NCBI GenBank assembly: GCA_965204705.1
Contig: OZ242006.1
Coordinates: 2,046,001 to 2,110,000, forward strand
DNA length: 64,000 nucleotides
Source: Bin5 sp965204705
GTDB lineage: Bacteria > Chloroflexota > Anaerolineae > Caldilineales > Caldilineaceae
Direction of reading: 5' to 3'
Shown here: piece after piece, positions 1-7,928 of the stretch
Position numbering within the stretch: position 1 is the first letter of the stretch
How the letters are laid out: every line of letters begins with the position of its first letter
Translations under genes and position numbers: made by a program
The notes under the pieces: model-generated
Told to the model about the DNA's origin: nothing
What the model saw: only the letters and a program-made list of their open reading frames with translations
Databases searched by the model: none

Positions 1-341
1 GGCGTCAGCCCATCGCTGTACCCCTCGATAAAGAGGTCCACTACTTTTTCTTTGAAGGGCTGCTCGACATTGATCAGATAGAATGGCATGCCCAACTGGG
101 CCGCAACGCGGCGGGCGTCCTCTACGCTCTCCTCGTCGCAGCACTTATTCCCCGACCCTTCACCGCTTGCCACCTCCGCCCACAACCGCATCATCACGCC
201 AATACACCGATAGCCCTGCTCAGTAAGCAGAGATGCCGCCACCGAACTGTCTACGCCGCCGCTCATGGCGACGACAACAGTCGTATCGGACGGCGGCAAT
301 TCATGCTTGCTTCTGGAGGTCTCCTCATTCATGCTGCGCAT
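1..341 (-). CDS. mnmA: tRNA-specific 2-thiouridylase MnmA, N-terminal part
   Basis: The gene runs off the left edge, so only about the first 113 residues are present. MnmA puts sulfur on the wobble uridine of Lys, Glu and Gln tRNAs, using ATP and sulfur relayed from a cysteine desulfurase. The visible part has the PP-loop signature AMSGGVDSSVAA, followed by GYRCIGVMMRLW and NKCCDEESVEDARRVA, all typical of the MnmA N-terminus. ATG codons at 341 and 332 are both in frame. The residues before the PP-loop form a short hydrophilic tail. A NifS/IscS desulfurase that could supply sulfur is encoded at 11978-13171, though it is not adjacent. It is transcribed away from the FmdE-like gene. Confidence 0.93.
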   Translation of the reverse strand, partial: MRSMNEETSRSKHELPPSDTTVVVAMSGGVDSSVAASLLTEQGYRCIGVMMRLWAEVASGEGSGNKCCDEESVEDARRVAAQLGMPFYLINVEQPFKEKVVDLFIEGYSDGLT

Positions 342-554
342 TTTAACACAGTCGCCGATTTTCCGTCATGGTTGTAGCGGTCTGCGCCTGTCCGGCCGTT
401 CTCCAACCCGCCAACGATTCCACTGCGAACCAGAACTGTAACTTGATGTCAGTGGTATAATGGGGCCGAGGTGCCGCAGCTGGATGCCTTCTACGCCCAA
501 CTATGGGTCAGATGGGGCCTGCGGACAGGTTTCCGCACCCAAGGAGTTGTGCCC

Positions 555-1172
555 ATGCCGATGTCGTCCCACATACAAGTACAGCCTATCTCGCAGAAGC
601 TGCAGGAGGCGCTCGACCTCGCCTCGGCTCGTCACAAACATCTCTGCCCCCGCCAGGTGCTCGGCGCCCGCTGCGCAATAGCCGCAGCAGCCGTCTTGGA
701 CCTCGAAGTGCCCCGCGCCGACAAACGCATGATAGTGATCGCAGAGACAGACGGCTGCTTCGTTGACGGCGTAGAGGCAGTCACAGGTGTTTCCGTAGGC
801 GGCCGCACGCTGCGGGTCGAGGACTACGGCAAAATCGCCGCCACCTTCGTCGACGTCAAGACCGAACGCGCCCTCCGGGTCGCCCCCCGGCTCGACGTCC
901 GCGTTCGTGCCCGAGACTACGCCCCCGAGCAAACACGTCGCTACTTCGCCATGCTGCACGGCTATCAGCGCATGCCCGACGAACTGCTGCTCTCATTTGA
1001 ATGGGTCAAACTATCCAAACCGGTCGCCGCCATCGTCAGCCGAGCCAGTGCTCGAGCCATTTGCGAAAAGTGCGGCGAAGAAATTATCAACGAACGTGAA
1101 GTCGAAAGGGACGACGAGAAACTGTGCCGTTCGTGCGCGGGTGGTGGATACTATTGTAAGATTAATTTGTAG
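555..1172 (+). CDS. FmdE-like protein with C-terminal zinc ribbon
   Basis: The 205-residue product resembles the FmdE family (formylmethanofuran dehydrogenase subunit E-like). The N-terminal HKHLCPRQVLGAR matches the family H-x-C-P-x5-G pattern, and TDGCFVDGVEAVTG with a following DYGKIAATF match its core. The last 45 residues contain two CxxC pairs (CEKC and CRSC) that should form a zinc ribbon. In bacteria these proteins are usually not part of methanogenesis and their role is unsettled; metal or molybdopterin handling is often suggested. I chose the ATG at 555 because AAGGAG lies eight bases upstream; an in-frame ATG at 471 has no such site and would add residues unlike the family. Confidence 0.75.
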   Translation: MPMSSHIQVQPISQKLQEALDLASARHKHLCPRQVLGARCAIAAAAVLDLEVPRADKRMIVIAETDGCFVDGVEAVTGVSVGGRTLRVEDYGKIAATFVDVKTERALRVAPRLDVRVRARDYAPEQTRRYFAMLHGYQRMPDELLLSFEWVKLSKPVAAIVSRASARAICEKCGEEIINEREVERDDEKLCRSCAGGGYYCKINL

Positions 1173-1281
1173 AAGGCTGGTCAATCAACAAGGATGCTCT
1201 CACAAGACACCTGAGCGTCCGTCAGATCAGATTGATTCTTGGAGCCCCCAGTCTCTACGACCCTATGGCCCCGATTTACTC

Positions 1282-1310
1282 TTGAAGTCCATCGTCAAAA
1301 CTGGTATCTT
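1282..1310 (+). promoter_or_regulatory. Possible sigma-70 promoter of the higBA-type pair
   Basis: TTGAAG (1282-1287) and TATCTT (1305-1310) are separated by 17 bases, and each matches the consensus at four of six positions. Transcription would begin only a few bases before the toxin ATG at 1322, giving an almost leaderless message. No obvious Shine-Dalgarno precedes the toxin, which fits. The elements are weak, so this is tentative. Confidence 0.35.
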
Positions 1311-1321
1311 TCGTGTGACTG

Positions 1322-1603
1322 ATGATTCGCGGATTTAGAGACAATCGAACGAGGCGATTCGCGCAAGGAGAATTCGTCCCTGCCTTTCAAGGATTCGAAA
1401 AGCAAGCAGCAAAACGGCTCTCAATACTTAACGCGGCGACATCGCTGGACTCTTTGAGAGCTTTGCCCAGCAACCGACTTGAAGCACTCAGGGGTTCGCG
1501 TGAAGGATATTACTCCATCAGGATAAACCGGCAATGCCGCCTTTGCTTCTTGTGGGTTGAAGGTTTTGGGCCAACCGATGTCGAGATTGTGGACTATCAT
1601 TAA
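1322..1603 (+). CDS. higB: HigB/RelE-superfamily toxin
   Basis: This 93-residue basic protein has the layout of the HigB (plasmid-maintenance killer) family: an opening IRGFRDN segment, KQAAKRLSILNAA, then RGSREGYYSIRINRQCRLCFLW and the ending VEIVDYH. The family members are ribosome-dependent mRNA interferases held inactive by an HTH antitoxin. The antitoxin gene begins 20 bases downstream, the toxin-first order typical of higBA. No Shine-Dalgarno is evident at the ATG, so toxin translation may be weak. The pair lies beside a TIR-like effector gene, suggesting an accessory islet between housekeeping genes. Family assignment is strong; activity is untested. Confidence 0.85.
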   Translation: MIRGFRDNRTRRFAQGEFVPAFQGFEKQAAKRLSILNAATSLDSLRALPSNRLEALRGSREGYYSIRINRQCRLCFLWVEGFGPTDVEIVDYH

Positions 1604-1623
1604 GGCGAAGAAGGAGGTCTGAT

Positions 1624-1911
1624 GTGTTCAAGCGCGTGGTGCATCCAGGGGATATTCTGAAGGATGAGTTGGCGGAAATAGGAGTTTCCCCCACGGCTTT
1701 CGCGCGCCAGATCGACGTTCCACCCAATCGAATCAGCCAGATCATCGCGGGCAAACGTTCAGTAACTAGCGATACAGCACTGCGATTTGGGCACTGGTTC
1801 GGAACGGGGCCTCTATTCTGGCTCAATCTACAGACACAGTTCGATCTTGTCGCGGCCGACCGCAAAGTTGGTTCGTCAATACGTAGCTTGCCTACAGCCC
1901 CTCGTAGCTAA
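1624..1911 (+). CDS. higA: HigA-type antitoxin, HTH (XRE) protein
   Basis: The 95-residue product begins VVHPGDILKDELAEIGVSPTAFARQI and continues with PPNRISQIIAGKRSVTSDTALRFGHWFGTGPLFWLNLQ, the standard HigA XRE-type helix-turn-helix of about residues 22-62. It should neutralise the upstream toxin and repress the shared promoter. The start is a GTG at 1624, supported by AAGGAGG at 1611-1617; an ATG at 1622 is in another frame. The tail after VAADRKVG is short and a little divergent, but the total length is normal, so I see no truncation. Confidence 0.88.
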   Translation: MFKRVVHPGDILKDELAEIGVSPTAFARQIDVPPNRISQIIAGKRSVTSDTALRFGHWFGTGPLFWLNLQTQFDLVAADRKVGSSIRSLPTAPRS

Positions 1912-2425
1912 ACTTCGGGAACTGAGACAGTTCGATGTCGCCCCGAACTACATGAAGGACGTCGCCACAGGTCAGTCTCAAAACCACTCCACAGGGCTAA
2001 CTGAGACAATTTCGATGACGTTTTACGCACCGTCATGGAATGGAGGCCTGTACTGTGGAGGCGCACCCGCAGCGCCCATCCTTAGATCAAGTAGGTCGCG
2101 CACGCCAAACTCGAAGTTTAGAAATGTTGTCCCAATGGACTTGGAGCCAAAACGCTCGCGAGTCCTCTGGGAGGCACGTCCGGCTTTTAGGAAGGAGGAT
2201 CTGTGTCTGATGGCCAACCAGATTCCACCCTTTCCCGCAGATGAAAGTTCTGCATGAGCTTTCACTCTGGGAGTTAGCCTGAAGTGCAATGTGTCAAGAC
2301 TTGACTCATTCACGCCCAGGGCATGGAGACGCCCGACAACGAGCTGTACGTATTGCGGGACCGCGATTTGGCTAGGTCGCCGATGCCCAATTGAATAAAT
2401 TTGTTCATCTCGGGCATTCTGCACT
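1912..2425. other. 514-bp intergenic stretch with no supported gene
   Basis: No product I recognise is encoded here. A minus-strand open frame (2424-2023, 133 codons) begins just after the TIR-like gene ends, but it has no Shine-Dalgarno and no recognisable motif. A plus-strand frame overlapping the end of the antitoxin gene (to 2257) is also unconvincing. Two similar short runs, ACTGAGACAGTTCGATG near 1921 and ACTGAGACAATTTCGATGA near 2000, are the only repeat I noticed. The stretch may be decayed mobile DNA. Confidence 0.4.
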
Positions 2426-3061
2426 TCAAAATAAGAGAAGGCCTATAAGAAAAGCTAGCAAATTGCTATGTTCAGGAAATTCCCTACGTAAGGTAGCTAG
2501 GACATCGCCGAAAGTCTCTTTGACATTTCCCTTAGCGAATCGAATTTGGTGGGTACCGTGAATATTCGAAAACTCTTGAGTACCCTCTTCAAGTAAGACA
2601 ATTGCCTTACTGAATCCTATGCGTCCTTGGAAGAGTCCCAATTCATGAACCACATTCAGTCTTGGCATAAGGAGACTACCTGCTGTTGAATCTTCTCCTG
2701 TCATTACAAGAATTGCGAAATCCCCCTTGTTGAGCATTTCCTCTAGAATGTCCCTTATGGCGTGTCCGGTTCGAGTACCAACCTCATATGCTGTGACATC
2801 GAAACCATGCTTATCCTGCAAATGATCCTTGAGGTCTCTCCAAAGCGGGCTACGACCGTGTCCGATGAAGATCGTCAGCCGTGGTGGAGGAGCGTCAGGA
2901 GGGCTAGGCAACTTTGAAGAGTCAGCGTTTCCTTCAAATACTTCGAAAACCGTTTCGATATCATGACGGTCCTTGCCTCTTACTACTATTCTCGTATCGA
3001 TTCCATCATACAGAATTACCTCCAGTCGGGGCTCCCAGCCACTTGCAGAAACCTTGTACAT
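2426..3061 (-). CDS. CAP12/TIR-like nucleotide-binding effector, shortened by an upstream stop
   Basis: The open part encodes 211 residues. Residues 62-200 match the predicted nucleotide-binding TIR-like family now called CAP12/Pycsar effector TIR: TIFIGHGRSPLWRDL, DVTAYE, RTGHAIRDILEEML, GDFAILVMTGED, NVVHELGLFQGRIGF, KAIVLLEEG and GNVKETFGDVLATLRREF. Glu140 in the VHELG segment is at the position of the TIR catalytic glutamate. Such proteins act as NAD-consuming effectors in cyclic-nucleotide defence systems. No cyclase gene is next to it. The same frame continues upstream to an ATG at 3208 but is broken by a TAA at 3109-3107, so the ATG at 3061 may be an internal Met of a damaged gene. No good Shine-Dalgarno precedes 3061. 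Confidence 0.7.
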   Translation of the reverse strand: MYKVSASGWEPRLEVILYDGIDTRIVVRGKDRHDIETVFEVFEGNADSSKLPSPPDAPPPRLTIFIGHGRSPLWRDLKDHLQDKHGFDVTAYEVGTRTGHAIRDILEEMLNKGDFAILVMTGEDSTAGSLLMPRLNVVHELGLFQGRIGFSKAIVLLEEGTQEFSNIHGTHQIRFAKGNVKETFGDVLATLRREFPEHSNLLAFLIGLLLF

Positions 3062-3106
3062 ACAAAATCCAGTCGCCAGTCGATAGTCAGAAAGGAACTC
3101 TTCTAT

Positions 3107-3208
3107 TTAGTCATGACCCCACTCGACTTCGTCGATCGTGACGCTCAGTTCATACTCAAGTTTTTCTGAAGGAATATCGAAACTGTCAACGAAGACCCGT
3201 TGAGCCAT
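3107..3208 (-). pseudogene. Detached N-terminal piece of the TIR-like effector gene
   Basis: An ATG at 3208 opens a 33-codon frame ending in TAA at 3109-3107. It is in the same frame as the TIR-like gene, and 15 further sense codons lead from the stop to the ATG at 3061. Joined, they would give about 260 residues with an N-terminal domain of roughly 100 residues before the TIR-like domain. The piece reads as protein-like (charged and beta-rich, ending DEVEWGHD). It suggests a nonsense mutation, a sequencing error, or a rare recoding event. Confidence 0.5.
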
Positions 3209-3358
3209 ACGTAAGACGTCTGCGGAGAATAGAGTATTTCTGAATCGTTTCTATTTGTACATTTGGCCCTCCTCTGGTTCATCCAGAAAACCTCAAGCGT
3301 CTCTCCACTAGAAGTGGAAACCGACTAAACTGAAGTCAGTGTGATACATAAACGAAGC

Positions 3359-3387
3359 GGCGCCGGAGGAAATTCTCCCCCGGCGCC
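3359..3387 (-). terminator. Rho-independent-like terminator after groEL
   Basis: A long GC-rich inverted repeat, GGCGCCGG...CCGGCGCC with a small AT loop, starts about 35 bases after the groEL stop. On the minus strand it is followed by GCTTCGTTTATG, a modest T-rich tail. It is well placed to end the groESL transcript. Confidence 0.65.
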
Positions 3388-3422
3388 CTTTCAACTCTAT
3401 TCAATTCCCAAACCAACCACGC

Positions 3423-5060
3423 CTACATCATCCCGCCCATGCCGGGATCCCCTGCGGGCATCGGCTTCTCTTCCTCAGGAATGTCCGTGACCAGCGCCGC
3501 CGTAGTCAGAATCATCGCAGCAATCGAACTCGCATTCTCGACCGCACTGCGGGTGACCTTGACCGGATCGGAAAGGCCGGCGTCCATCATGTCAACGTAG
3601 TCGTTCTGAATTACATCGTAGCCCGTGTTGGCCTTGCCGCCTTCATGCAGGCCACGCACTTTCTCGATCACAACCGCGCCGTCAAGCCCGGCGTTCGTGG
3701 CGATCATGCGCATCGGCTCTTCAAGTGCGCGTTTCAGGATGCGGGCGCCGGTCGAAGCATCAGCATCCTCCAACGTGACGCTGTCCAGCGCCGATACGGA
3801 ATTGATCAGGGCAACACCGCCGCCCGGCACAACACCTTCCTCGACCGCAGCGCGGGTTGCGCTCAGAGCATCCTCAACGCGGGTCTTGCGGTACTTGAGC
3901 TCGGTCTCGGTGGCAGCGCCGACGCGCAGAATGGCAACGCCGCCGGCCAACTTGGCCAGCCGCTCCTGCAGCTTCTCACGGTCATAGTCGCTGGTGCTGG
4001 CATCGATCTCGGCGCGGATCTCTTCAATCCTGCCCTGGATCTCCTCGGTCGTGCCGTGACCGCCAACGATAGTCGTGGCATCCTTGGTGCTGATCACCTT
4101 GTCGGCCTGGCCGAGATCTTCAAGCTGAGCACTCTCAAGCGTGCGGCCGACCTCTTCCGAGAGGATCTGCCCACCCGTGAGAATCGCAATGTCGCGCAGC
4201 ATGGCCTTGCGGCGGTCGCCGAATCCCGGCGCCTTGATCGCCATGGCGTTGAACATGCCGCGCAGCTTATTGAGAACCAACGTGGCCAGCGCCTCGCCGT
4301 CTACGTCCTCAGCAATCACGATCAGCTCACGCTTGCCGACCTGGACCAGCTTCTCCAGAAGAGGCACGATGTCCTGCGCGCTGCTGATCTTCTTGTCCGT
4401 GATCAGAAGATAGGGCGCGTCCAGCTCCGCCTCCATCCTCTCGTTGTTCGTCACAAAATAAGGGCTGAGATAGCCGCGGTCGAGCTGCATGCCTTCGACA
4501 TACTCGGTCTCAAACTGAAGGCCCTTGCTCTCTTCAACGGTGATCACGCCATCCTTGCCGACCTTGTCCATCACCTCAGCAATCAGGTCGCCGATCTGGT
4601 TGTCCGCAGCTGAGTTACTGGCGACTTGGGCAATCTCCTCCTGCCCTGCAACCGGCGTCGCCATGTCCTTCAGAGCCGATACAATCGCGTCACAGCTGGC
4701 TTCGATGCCCCGCTTGAGAAGCATAGGGTTGGCGCCGGCAGTGACGTTCTTAAGTCCCTCGTTCACAATCGACTGAGCCAGGACTGTGGCGGTAGTGGTG
4801 CCGTCACCGGCAATGTCGTTCGTCTTGGTCGCGGCTTCCTTGAGAAGCTGCGCACCCATATTCTCGAACGGATCCTCAAGTTCAATCTCTTTGGCCACGG
4901 TGACACCGTCATGTGTCACAGTCGGGCTGCCCCACTTCTTGTCCAACGCCACATTGCGGCCCTTGGGGCCGAGCGTGGTCTTTACCGCATCCGCCAGAGC
5001 GTCAATGCCCTGCTTCAGGCTGCGGCGGGCTTCCTCTTCAAACACAAGTTGCTTTGCCAT
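3423..5060 (-). CDS. groL: Chaperonin GroEL (60 kDa)
   Basis: The 545-residue protein is a full-length group I chaperonin. It forms the double-ring folding chamber in the cytoplasm and works with GroES. Visible hallmarks are TTLGPKGRNVALDKKWG, the nucleotide-binding AGDGTTTATVLAQ around residues 85-97, the hinge and apical-domain motifs ending in GGVAILRVGAATETELKYRK, and the C-terminal GMGGMM. It starts at ATG 5060, preceded by a GGAGAA Shine-Dalgarno. It lies 72 bases behind groES and shares its CIRCE-controlled promoter; a GC-rich hairpin follows the stop. Confidence 0.98.
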   Translation of the reverse strand: MAKQLVFEEEARRSLKQGIDALADAVKTTLGPKGRNVALDKKWGSPTVTHDGVTVAKEIELEDPFENMGAQLLKEAATKTNDIAGDGTTTATVLAQSIVNEGLKNVTAGANPMLLKRGIEASCDAIVSALKDMATPVAGQEEIAQVASNSAADNQIGDLIAEVMDKVGKDGVITVEESKGLQFETEYVEGMQLDRGYLSPYFVTNNERMEAELDAPYLLITDKKISSAQDIVPLLEKLVQVGKRELIVIAEDVDGEALATLVLNKLRGMFNAMAIKAPGFGDRRKAMLRDIAILTGGQILSEEVGRTLESAQLEDLGQADKVISTKDATTIVGGHGTTEEIQGRIEEIRAEIDASTSDYDREKLQERLAKLAGGVAILRVGAATETELKYRKTRVEDALSATRAAVEEGVVPGGGVALINSVSALDSVTLEDADASTGARILKRALEEPMRMIATNAGLDGAVVIEKVRGLHEGGKANTGYDVIQNDYVDMMDAGLSDPVKVTRSAVENASSIAAMILTTAALVTDIPEEEKPMPAGDPGMGGMM

Positions 5061-5132
5061 TGCGGTCGTTCTCCTCCAGTTTGACCCGCTCTCTGGCGGC
5101 GGGTAAGTTGAGCTTGTCCAGTGTTAGTCAGA

Positions 5133-5423
5133 TTAGTTTTCGACGAGCGCCAAGACGTCAGATTCCTTGAGAATCAGGACCTCATCAGCATCCAGCTTGA
5201 TGTTCGTGCCCGAGTACTTCGCGTATAAAACGATATCACCAACGGATACATCCATGGCGATTCGCTTGCCGTCTTCGTCCCGCGCACCGGGACCCGCTGC
5301 GATTACCTCGCCCTGCTGCGGCTTCTCTTTGGCAGTTTCCGGCAGATAGATACCCGTGGAAGTCTGCTCCTCACCCTCCAGGGGCTGCACTACCAGCCGA
5401 TCACCGAGCGGCTTGAGATTCAT
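5133..5423 (-). CDS. groS: Co-chaperonin GroES (10 kDa)
   Basis: The product is 96 residues, the normal GroES size. It starts MNLKPLGDRLVV and contains the mobile loop (EEQTSTGIYLPETAKEKP), GEVIAAGPG and the closing KYSGTNIKLDADEVLILKESDVLA. It caps the GroEL ring. The ATG at 5423 is fixed by an AGGAGGAAGG Shine-Dalgarno; a longer upstream open frame to 5594 would run into the CIRCE operator and is not translated. The message has an untranslated leader of roughly 165 bases between the operator and this start. Confidence 0.97.
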   Translation of the reverse strand: MNLKPLGDRLVVQPLEGEEQTSTGIYLPETAKEKPQQGEVIAAGPGARDEDGKRIAMDVSVGDIVLYAKYSGTNIKLDADEVLILKESDVLALVEN

Positions 5424-5587
5424 TCGACCTTCCTCCTTGCCTTTCGACACTTTCTGATAAAAACCAGTTACTGTAGAATCCCCGCCGTTGAAGGCGGGAT
5501 AAGGATCCGATTGCGCACATTCTCCCAGCCGCATAGCCCGTTGAAAGCCTATCCCGGCACGGTCCTGTACAGCCTTACAGATTCCCA

Positions 5588-5614
5588 TTAGCACTCAAAA
5601 GGCTTGAGTGCTAA
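5588..5614 (-). promoter_or_regulatory. CIRCE operator (HrcA-binding site)
   Basis: The sequence is a perfect inverted repeat TTAGCACTC-N9-GAGTGCTAA, identical to the CIRCE consensus. HrcA binds this element and represses groESL until heat stress. It sits immediately downstream of the predicted -10 box, so HrcA would block transcription initiation. No hrcA gene is in the window. Confidence 0.96.
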
Positions 5615-5624
5615 ACCATCAGAA

Positions 5625-5653
5625 AGTGTAGCACAGTTCCTGTCGCCTGACAA
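5625..5653 (-). promoter_or_regulatory. Sigma-70-type promoter of groES-groEL
   Basis: Read on the minus strand, TTGTCA (5653-5648) and TACACT (5630-5625) are separated by exactly 17 bases. Both match the consensus at five and four positions respectively. The predicted transcription start falls within or next to CIRCE, the usual arrangement for HrcA control. Confidence 0.75.
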
Positions 5654-5685
5654 GATTCTGTTCTACTAAAAATGTAAGCGTTTTG

Positions 5686-7869
5686 TTAGCGTTGAGATCT
5701 ACCCGGCGAGGCTACAGCAGCAACATAGGACAGCATCTCGTCCTCTTCCGCCACGTACTCTTCCAGTTGGAAAGCGGCATACAACTCGCGGCTTCGGCTG
5801 AAATACTCCGCCGCCTGGTTGTGGTTCTGTTGCTCCAAAGCGACATGGCCCAGATTGTGCAGCGTTGCCGCATTGTCCATCCAAGCCCCCCGCTGGTCCG
5901 ACAATGCCAGATCCTTCTCATACCAGTCGAGGGCTGCCGCGAAATCCTGACGCGCATAGCAGACGGAGCCAAGATTGTTGTAACAGGTACTTATGCCGGT
6001 GTCGTCCCGGTTTCGCTGGAAGACTGCAAGGGCCGACTCATAGGCGCGTTGGGCCTCTGCGTACATCGCCATCCCTTCCATCGCCAACCCCAGGTTATTG
6101 TGAGCGCTGGCCACCAGCCCATCGTCACCTAGCCGCAATGCCACTCGCAGCGCCTTCCGGTGCTGTTCGATCGCCCGTTCAAAATTATTCAAGCTGAGAT
6201 ATGCACTGCCAAGATTCATGTAGGCAGGCGCCAGCGAACGAGGATCGCCTAGCTGCGCGGCCGCCTCGAACGCCAGCCAAAAATGATCGAGCGCATGACG
6301 TGGCTCTTCCAGCACGCGGTAGGAAGTGCCCAGGTCAGTGTGCCCGTAGGCCATCGCCATCAACATGTCTCGTTCGTCAAATATACGCAGTGCTCTCTGC
6401 AGCCACTCAATCGCCTCTTCGACTTCGCCGTAGAAAAATCGCTGTCGGCCGATGTTGGCCAGCATCCATCCGAAATCCCCTGCATCGCCGAGCGCAATTG
6501 CGGCAACCGCGCCGCCGCACAACCAGCGCCAGATGCCCGGCGGGTGACGCCAGAATGCATAGTGCGCGAGCGCCAGCGCATAATCGCGCATCAACTTAAG
6601 GTCCTCCTGAACCTCAAGGAAATTAATCGGCATATCGCGCAGCCCCTCGATCTCAAGCCTTTCAAAGACCATCTCTTCTACCGATTGACCGAAGATGCGC
6701 TCCACCCGATCTGTAGCCCAGTCCGCGCCCCAGTGAACGTTTCCCCAAAACGGGTCGATCTCTCGCCAGCGCTGGATCGGAAACTCCTGATAGCGTTGGG
6801 CGAACTGCAGATAATAGCGCGCGTGCTGACGATGCCAGTCCTCCCCCAGCATGACTGCGCCTTCGACAAGATAACGGCGCACCACAGGCTGTACAACGAT
6901 CCTGCGGTCGAAAAGGTCCACCTCGACCAAGGCTCGCGTGACCAGGGCCTCGAAAGTCTGCCGTTTTTCCCCCTCTGTACCCATCCCCTCTGTGAACAGC
7001 TCTGTCAGCGCTTGGTAGCTTGCCCCGCCGGCGGCACTGACCAGGCGATCCAGGATCAGCCCTGCCTCCGGCCAGAAGGCGGCGAAGTTTTCGACGGCAA
7101 AACCCGCCATGCTCGTCATGTCCACAATACCGTCTTCTGCCGGCAGCTCCGCCAGTAATTCGTCCAGTTCACTCCATACACCAAAGTCTATTAACAGCCC
7201 CATCACTAGCCGCATGCTCAGGGGGCGCCCGCCTGTACGGCGGTGCAACCCCTCAATGTTGCGCAACGCCGTATCTCGCACAGTCTCGGGCGCACGCGCA
7301 TGGACGAAGGCAACCGTCTCGGACAACGGCAACCCACCCAGTTGCAGATGCCTGTCATCAACCAATTCTGTAAACTCGGGATGAATATCTCGATCAATGA
7401 GCACGATATGGGACTGGCCGTCCGATTCGTGAAGATGACTGATAATCTCGGCAAGAATCTGAGTTTCACGGGCGGTTGCGCCCGAGAGTTCGTCCAGTAT
7501 CAACAGACGGCGGCGGCGATAGAGCTGTTCAAGGATGCCGATTCCCCAGCGTTCCTCGCTTACCCGCGTTAACGTCGTGCCCAGTACCGTGTCCAAGGTT
7601 CGCACAATGTCGTACATGCGGAACCGGTCTCGGCCCGCGGCGCCAACCCAGATGACGCCATCAGGAAAGTTGTGAATCGCCTTCCACGCGGCCGCCGTCG
7701 CCAGCGTACTCTTGCCGTTCCCCTGCCCTCCGCTTATCGCCAGCGCGGGCTGCCCTTGCCTCTCGAGCAACCACTGACTCAGAGTACTCAGCTCCTCGTC
7801 GCGGCCGCTGAAACCACGCAGTCTGTAGACACCAAGATTGTGCCGGATTTGCGAAAAGTCGTCGGTCAT
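5686..7869 (-). CDS. STAND-type NTPase (NB-ARC-like) with C-terminal TPR repeats
   Basis: The 727-residue protein has an N-terminal ATPase of the STAND/NB-ARC kind: P-loop GGQGNGKST at residues 47-55, Walker B LLILDEL at 122-128, and GRPLSMRLV near residue 215, the GxP motif of this class. The middle is helical. Residues from about 475 to 705 are TPR repeats, recognisable by phrases such as AYMNLGSAYLSLNNFERAIEQHRKAL and SAHNNLGLAMEGMAMYAEAQRAYESA. No effector domain (protease, nuclease, TIR) or DNA-binding domain is visible. STAND-TPR proteins serve as signal-triggered switches in transcription control or defence. A small Rossmann protein lies 59 bases upstream on the same strand. Function unknown. 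Confidence 0.8.
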   Translation of the reverse strand: MTDDFSQIRHNLGVYRLRGFSGRDEELSTLSQWLLERQGQPALAISGGQGNGKSTLATAAAWKAIHNFPDGVIWVGAAGRDRFRMYDIVRTLDTVLGTTLTRVSEERWGIGILEQLYRRRRLLILDELSGATARETQILAEIISHLHESDGQSHIVLIDRDIHPEFTELVDDRHLQLGGLPLSETVAFVHARAPETVRDTALRNIEGLHRRTGGRPLSMRLVMGLLIDFGVWSELDELLAELPAEDGIVDMTSMAGFAVENFAAFWPEAGLILDRLVSAAGGASYQALTELFTEGMGTEGEKRQTFEALVTRALVEVDLFDRRIVVQPVVRRYLVEGAVMLGEDWHRQHARYYLQFAQRYQEFPIQRWREIDPFWGNVHWGADWATDRVERIFGQSVEEMVFERLEIEGLRDMPINFLEVQEDLKLMRDYALALAHYAFWRHPPGIWRWLCGGAVAAIALGDAGDFGWMLANIGRQRFFYGEVEEAIEWLQRALRIFDERDMLMAMAYGHTDLGTSYRVLEEPRHALDHFWLAFEAAAQLGDPRSLAPAYMNLGSAYLSLNNFERAIEQHRKALRVALRLGDDGLVASAHNNLGLAMEGMAMYAEAQRAYESALAVFQRNRDDTGISTCYNNLGSVCYARQDFAAALDWYEKDLALSDQRGAWMDNAATLHNLGHVALEQQNHNQAAEYFSRSRELYAAFQLEEYVAEEDEMLSYVAAVASPGRSQR

Positions 7870-7928
7870 CTCAAAAGTTCTTCTTACAGAACCAAGGCAA
7901 ATGTCTCAAGTCTATCGAAGGGCGCCGG

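Noticed and set aside
501..959. 152-codon minus-strand frame across the FmdE-like gene
   Set aside because: It is the reverse of a gene with clear family motifs and a good ribosome site.
2023..2424. 133-codon minus-strand frame just after the TIR-like gene
   Set aside because: No ribosome site, no motif I recognise, and low-complexity Arg/Ser/Gly composition; kept as intergenic.
3645..4613. 322-codon plus-strand frame inside groEL
   Set aside because: Antisense shadow of a well-conserved gene; no ribosome site or family features.
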